Source of the DNA: Lachnospiraceae bacterium
Lineage (GTDB): Bacteria > Bacillota > Clostridia > Lachnospirales > Lachnospiraceae
Assembly: GCA_029008875.1 (NCBI GenBank)
Contig: JAQXJP010000017.1
Location: 1 to 64,000, forward strand
DNA length: 64,000 nucleotides
Direction: 5' to 3'
Both the position numbers and the translations under genes were made by a program. The notes under the pieces were generated by a model. That model did not search any database. It saw only the letters and a program-made list of their open reading frames with translations, and was not told the DNA's origin. This document shows positions 62,627-64,000 of this stretch, in pieces; the first letter of the stretch is position 1, and every line of letters begins with the position of its first letter.

Positions 62627-63595
62627 TTACTTTATCCCAACATATTTGGTGCCACAACACAGTGGAACCTCTTGGGGGGTCTCAATTTGATGGTCCACAG
62701 AAATCATCTCTGTTGTTACGCAAAAATAATCATAACAACATATATTTTTTCCTGTTCCAACAGGGTCATCCCATGTCACATCAACCATATAATAATCCTC
62801 ATCCAGTTTTATATAATTCCACGAATGTAGTCCGGTTGTTCCTATACTGTTCGTTGCCGTTCCTCTTACATAGCCGCACTCTATTCCCATTCTGTTCATG
62901 ATAAGCATGTAAGCTTTTGTATATCCCTCACAAACCGCATTGCGATTTACGAGACAACCGTAAGCCGAATAGGCCAAACTGTTACCATCATATGGATCTG
63001 ACATGTTTTGGTAATATGTATCTTCATCATACTCGCAATTATGAATAATGGTGTCATGGACGAAGAGTGCTTTTTCATAATCTGTACCGCAATTTGCATT
63101 GGCACCATTAATAATTTGTGTAACGATACTCTCCAATTCTTGTTCCATTTGTGGAACTTCGGATATGTCACAGCGTGTTTCTATAGTCAAGGTATAATTA
63201 GTAATGCCTCCAATGGTCTTCCCTTCCAAATTTGCACCCCCGGTAACCCAAAAGAATTCGGGGTGCTCCGTGCGTACTTTTTGAAATTGGCTAAAGATGT
63301 CCTCACTATTGTTCCCGTCATATGATTCCATGGAGATAGTGATTTGTTCTTGGTGATTTGCAATTCCTTTGTATATAGAATCGTAAATCACCTCCTCCAT
63401 ATAGCTTGCAACCTGCAACTCATCATCGATTGCATCCAAATCTTTATCACGAAGTTCATTCCAAAGAAAAGTCAAAAAAGTTGCCAACAGAATTATTCCA
63501 ATTATCGCAAACGGATGCAACTTGGGCATTCTGTTCCTGATTTTATTAATAGTTCTTTTCAAAGAATACTTATGAAATCCAATAACTTTTCCCAT
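62627..63595 (-). CDS. Transglutaminase-like protein
   Basis: 322 aa, with a TM near residues 28-46. The catalytic cysteine is in 'NRNAVCEGYTKAYMLIM' and the histidine/aspartate in 'GLHSWNYIKLDEDYYMVDVT', typical of bacterial transglutaminase/kyphoscoliosis-like cysteine enzymes. AT-richer than most neighbours. It lies between inverted copies B and C of a dispersed element. Substrate unknown; probably acts outside the cell. Confidence 0.85.
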   Translation of the reverse strand: MGKVIGFHKYSLKRTINKIRNRMPKLHPFAIIGIILLATFLTFLWNELRDKDLDAIDDELQVASYMEEVIYDSIYKGIANHQEQITISMESYDGNNSEDIFSQFQKVRTEHPEFFWVTGGANLEGKTIGGITNYTLTIETRCDISEVPQMEQELESIVTQIINGANANCGTDYEKALFVHDTIIHNCEYDEDTYYQNMSDPYDGNSLAYSAYGCLVNRNAVCEGYTKAYMLIMNRMGIECGYVRGTATNSIGTTGLHSWNYIKLDEDYYMVDVTWDDPVGTGKNICCYDYFCVTTEMISVDHQIETPQEVPLCCGTKYVGIK

Positions 63596-63704
63596 TTTAC
63601 CTTACGCATTTCTTTATTTATATATTTTCAGTCCTTCGTACCACAAGAGTAGCATTTTCGGCTATCTGGGTCAAATTAATTCCCTTTTGTGGGATTGTTC
63701 CTCC

Positions 63705-63743
63705 GAGCCAAAGGGCGCTGGCCGTGCCGAAAGGACCGTCCCC
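63705..63743. repeat. Dispersed element, copy C
   Basis: GAGCCAAAGGGCGCTGGCCG followed by TGCCGAAAGGACCGTCCCC. Inverted relative to copy B, same orientation as copy A. Confidence 0.75.
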
Positions 63744-63808
63744 ACGATACAAAGATATTACAGCGATTTTACTTTGCGGTGGTAGTTGATTTTACATTGC
63801 GCCAATAG

Positions 63809-63845
63809 AATGTTCCTTGTAAGCAATACGAGGAACATTTTTTTA
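63809..63845 (+). terminator. Terminator-like hairpin in the leader of the last gene
   Basis: AATGTTCCT (63809-63817) pairs with AGGAACATT (63831-63839) around 13 nt and is followed by a T-run to 63844. It ends 27 bp before the ATG of the lipoprotein, with no plus-strand gene upstream nearer than the GH5 gene. Confidence 0.8.
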
Positions 63846-63871
63846 TGTCCAGAAAAGAGGTAAAGGAAATT

Positions 63872-64000
63872 ATGAAAAAGAGATTATGGAAACTTACTGG
63901 TTTAACAATGGCAGCAGCACTTGCTGTAGGAGCATTCGCAGGATGCGGTGCAAGCACCGAGAGCACAGATGCACAGGGTGACGCACAGACAGAGACTGGT
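63872..64000 (+). CDS. Lipoprotein, N-terminal part (possibly ABC substrate-binding protein)
   Basis: The first 43 codons are in the window. 'MKKRLWKLTGLTMAAALAVG' then 'AFAGC-GAS' is a signal peptide with lipobox A-F-A-G-C at residue ~25, then an S/T/D/Q-rich linker as in clostridial substrate-binding lipoproteins. RBS AAAGGA lies 6 bp upstream of the ATG. The function depends on the missing remainder. Confidence 0.8.
   Translation, partial: MKKRLWKLTGLTMAAALAVGAFAGCGASTESTDAQGDAQTETG

Larger units (their letters stand above)
63596..63871. other. 276-bp divergent gap
   Basis: It contains dispersed element C (63705-63743) and the terminator-like hairpin at 63809. Promoter boxes for either gene are not clear. 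Confidence 0.5.

Noticed and set aside
62551-62901. Plus-strand frame of 116 codons after the GH5 gene
   Set aside because: Antisense to the transglutaminase-like gene and begins within a hairpin repeat; composition not protein-like.

Overview
The window reads as chromosomal DNA of a Gram-positive anaerobic clostridium, most likely a Lachnospiraceae member. The basis is the overall protein character, AGGAGG ribosome sites, TTGACA/TATAAT promoters, sporulation-flavoured proteins (CotF-like, SpoIID-like), a TrpR-like YerC, DUF1836, DUF3877 and LytTR+DUF3021 genes, and the GH42/GH53/Leloir galactose genes. This assignment is by recognition, not by database search. I saw no rRNA, tRNA or CRISPR array.

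Layout. 1-6 kb: end of an ABC-2 transporter operon carrying a response regulator and sensor kinase, then a MacB-like ABC exporter behind a BceR-type box. 6-16 kb: SPL-type radical SAM protein, a chemotaxis receptor and a tRNA-dihydrouridine synthase on the minus strand, a CotF-like protein, thyA-folA, an AEC transporter, ilvB-ilvN, then a gene-free 524-bp stretch holding a strikingly regular array of GCCCAA/TTGGGC boxes. 16-25 kb: flavin reductase, peptidoglycan-binding SpoIID-like protein, truA-recJ-soluble MCP-lipase operon, PAP2 phosphatase, L,D-transpeptidase.

25-35.4 kb is a catabolic block for beta-1,4-galactan or galactosides: GH42 beta-galactosidase, a LacI regulator, an unrecognised 619-aa protein with a zinc-ribbon partner, an AraC regulator, a GH53 galactanase without signal peptide, galK and galT. 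The repeated palindrome TTGCGCAA lies in the promoters of GH42, lacI and the 619-aa gene, so the unknown protein probably belongs to the same regulon. Three TTGCA boxes exactly 21 bp apart precede galK. No transporter is present in the block.

35.5-46 kb is mostly housekeeping: phosphatase, MATE, hisC-like aminotransferase, DUF368 (PopT-type), CPBP protease, YerC, DUF1836, pcrA, a small acidic membrane protein, RlmD-type methyltransferase. 46-48.4 kb is a low-density stretch with uppP and three abutting gene remnants (TetR-like, GltD-like, VapC).

48.4-53 kb is a complete BceRS-BceAB-type peptide-sensing and resistance module with its own TnACA-N4-TGTAA box. Then follow a lipoprotein gene that appears one A short of being in frame, a MATE/LysR divergent pair, DUF3877, a decayed MarR gene fused by overlap to a flavodoxin operon, a LytTR-DUF3021 pair with 21-bp direct repeats, an Spx/ArsC-like protein, a PIN/NYN-like protein with an odd start, a membrane-anchored GH5 glucanase, a transglutaminase-like protein bracketed by inverted copies of a dispersed element, and the first 43 codons of a lipoprotein. 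Many gene ends are marked by clear intrinsic terminators, several of them shared by convergent genes.
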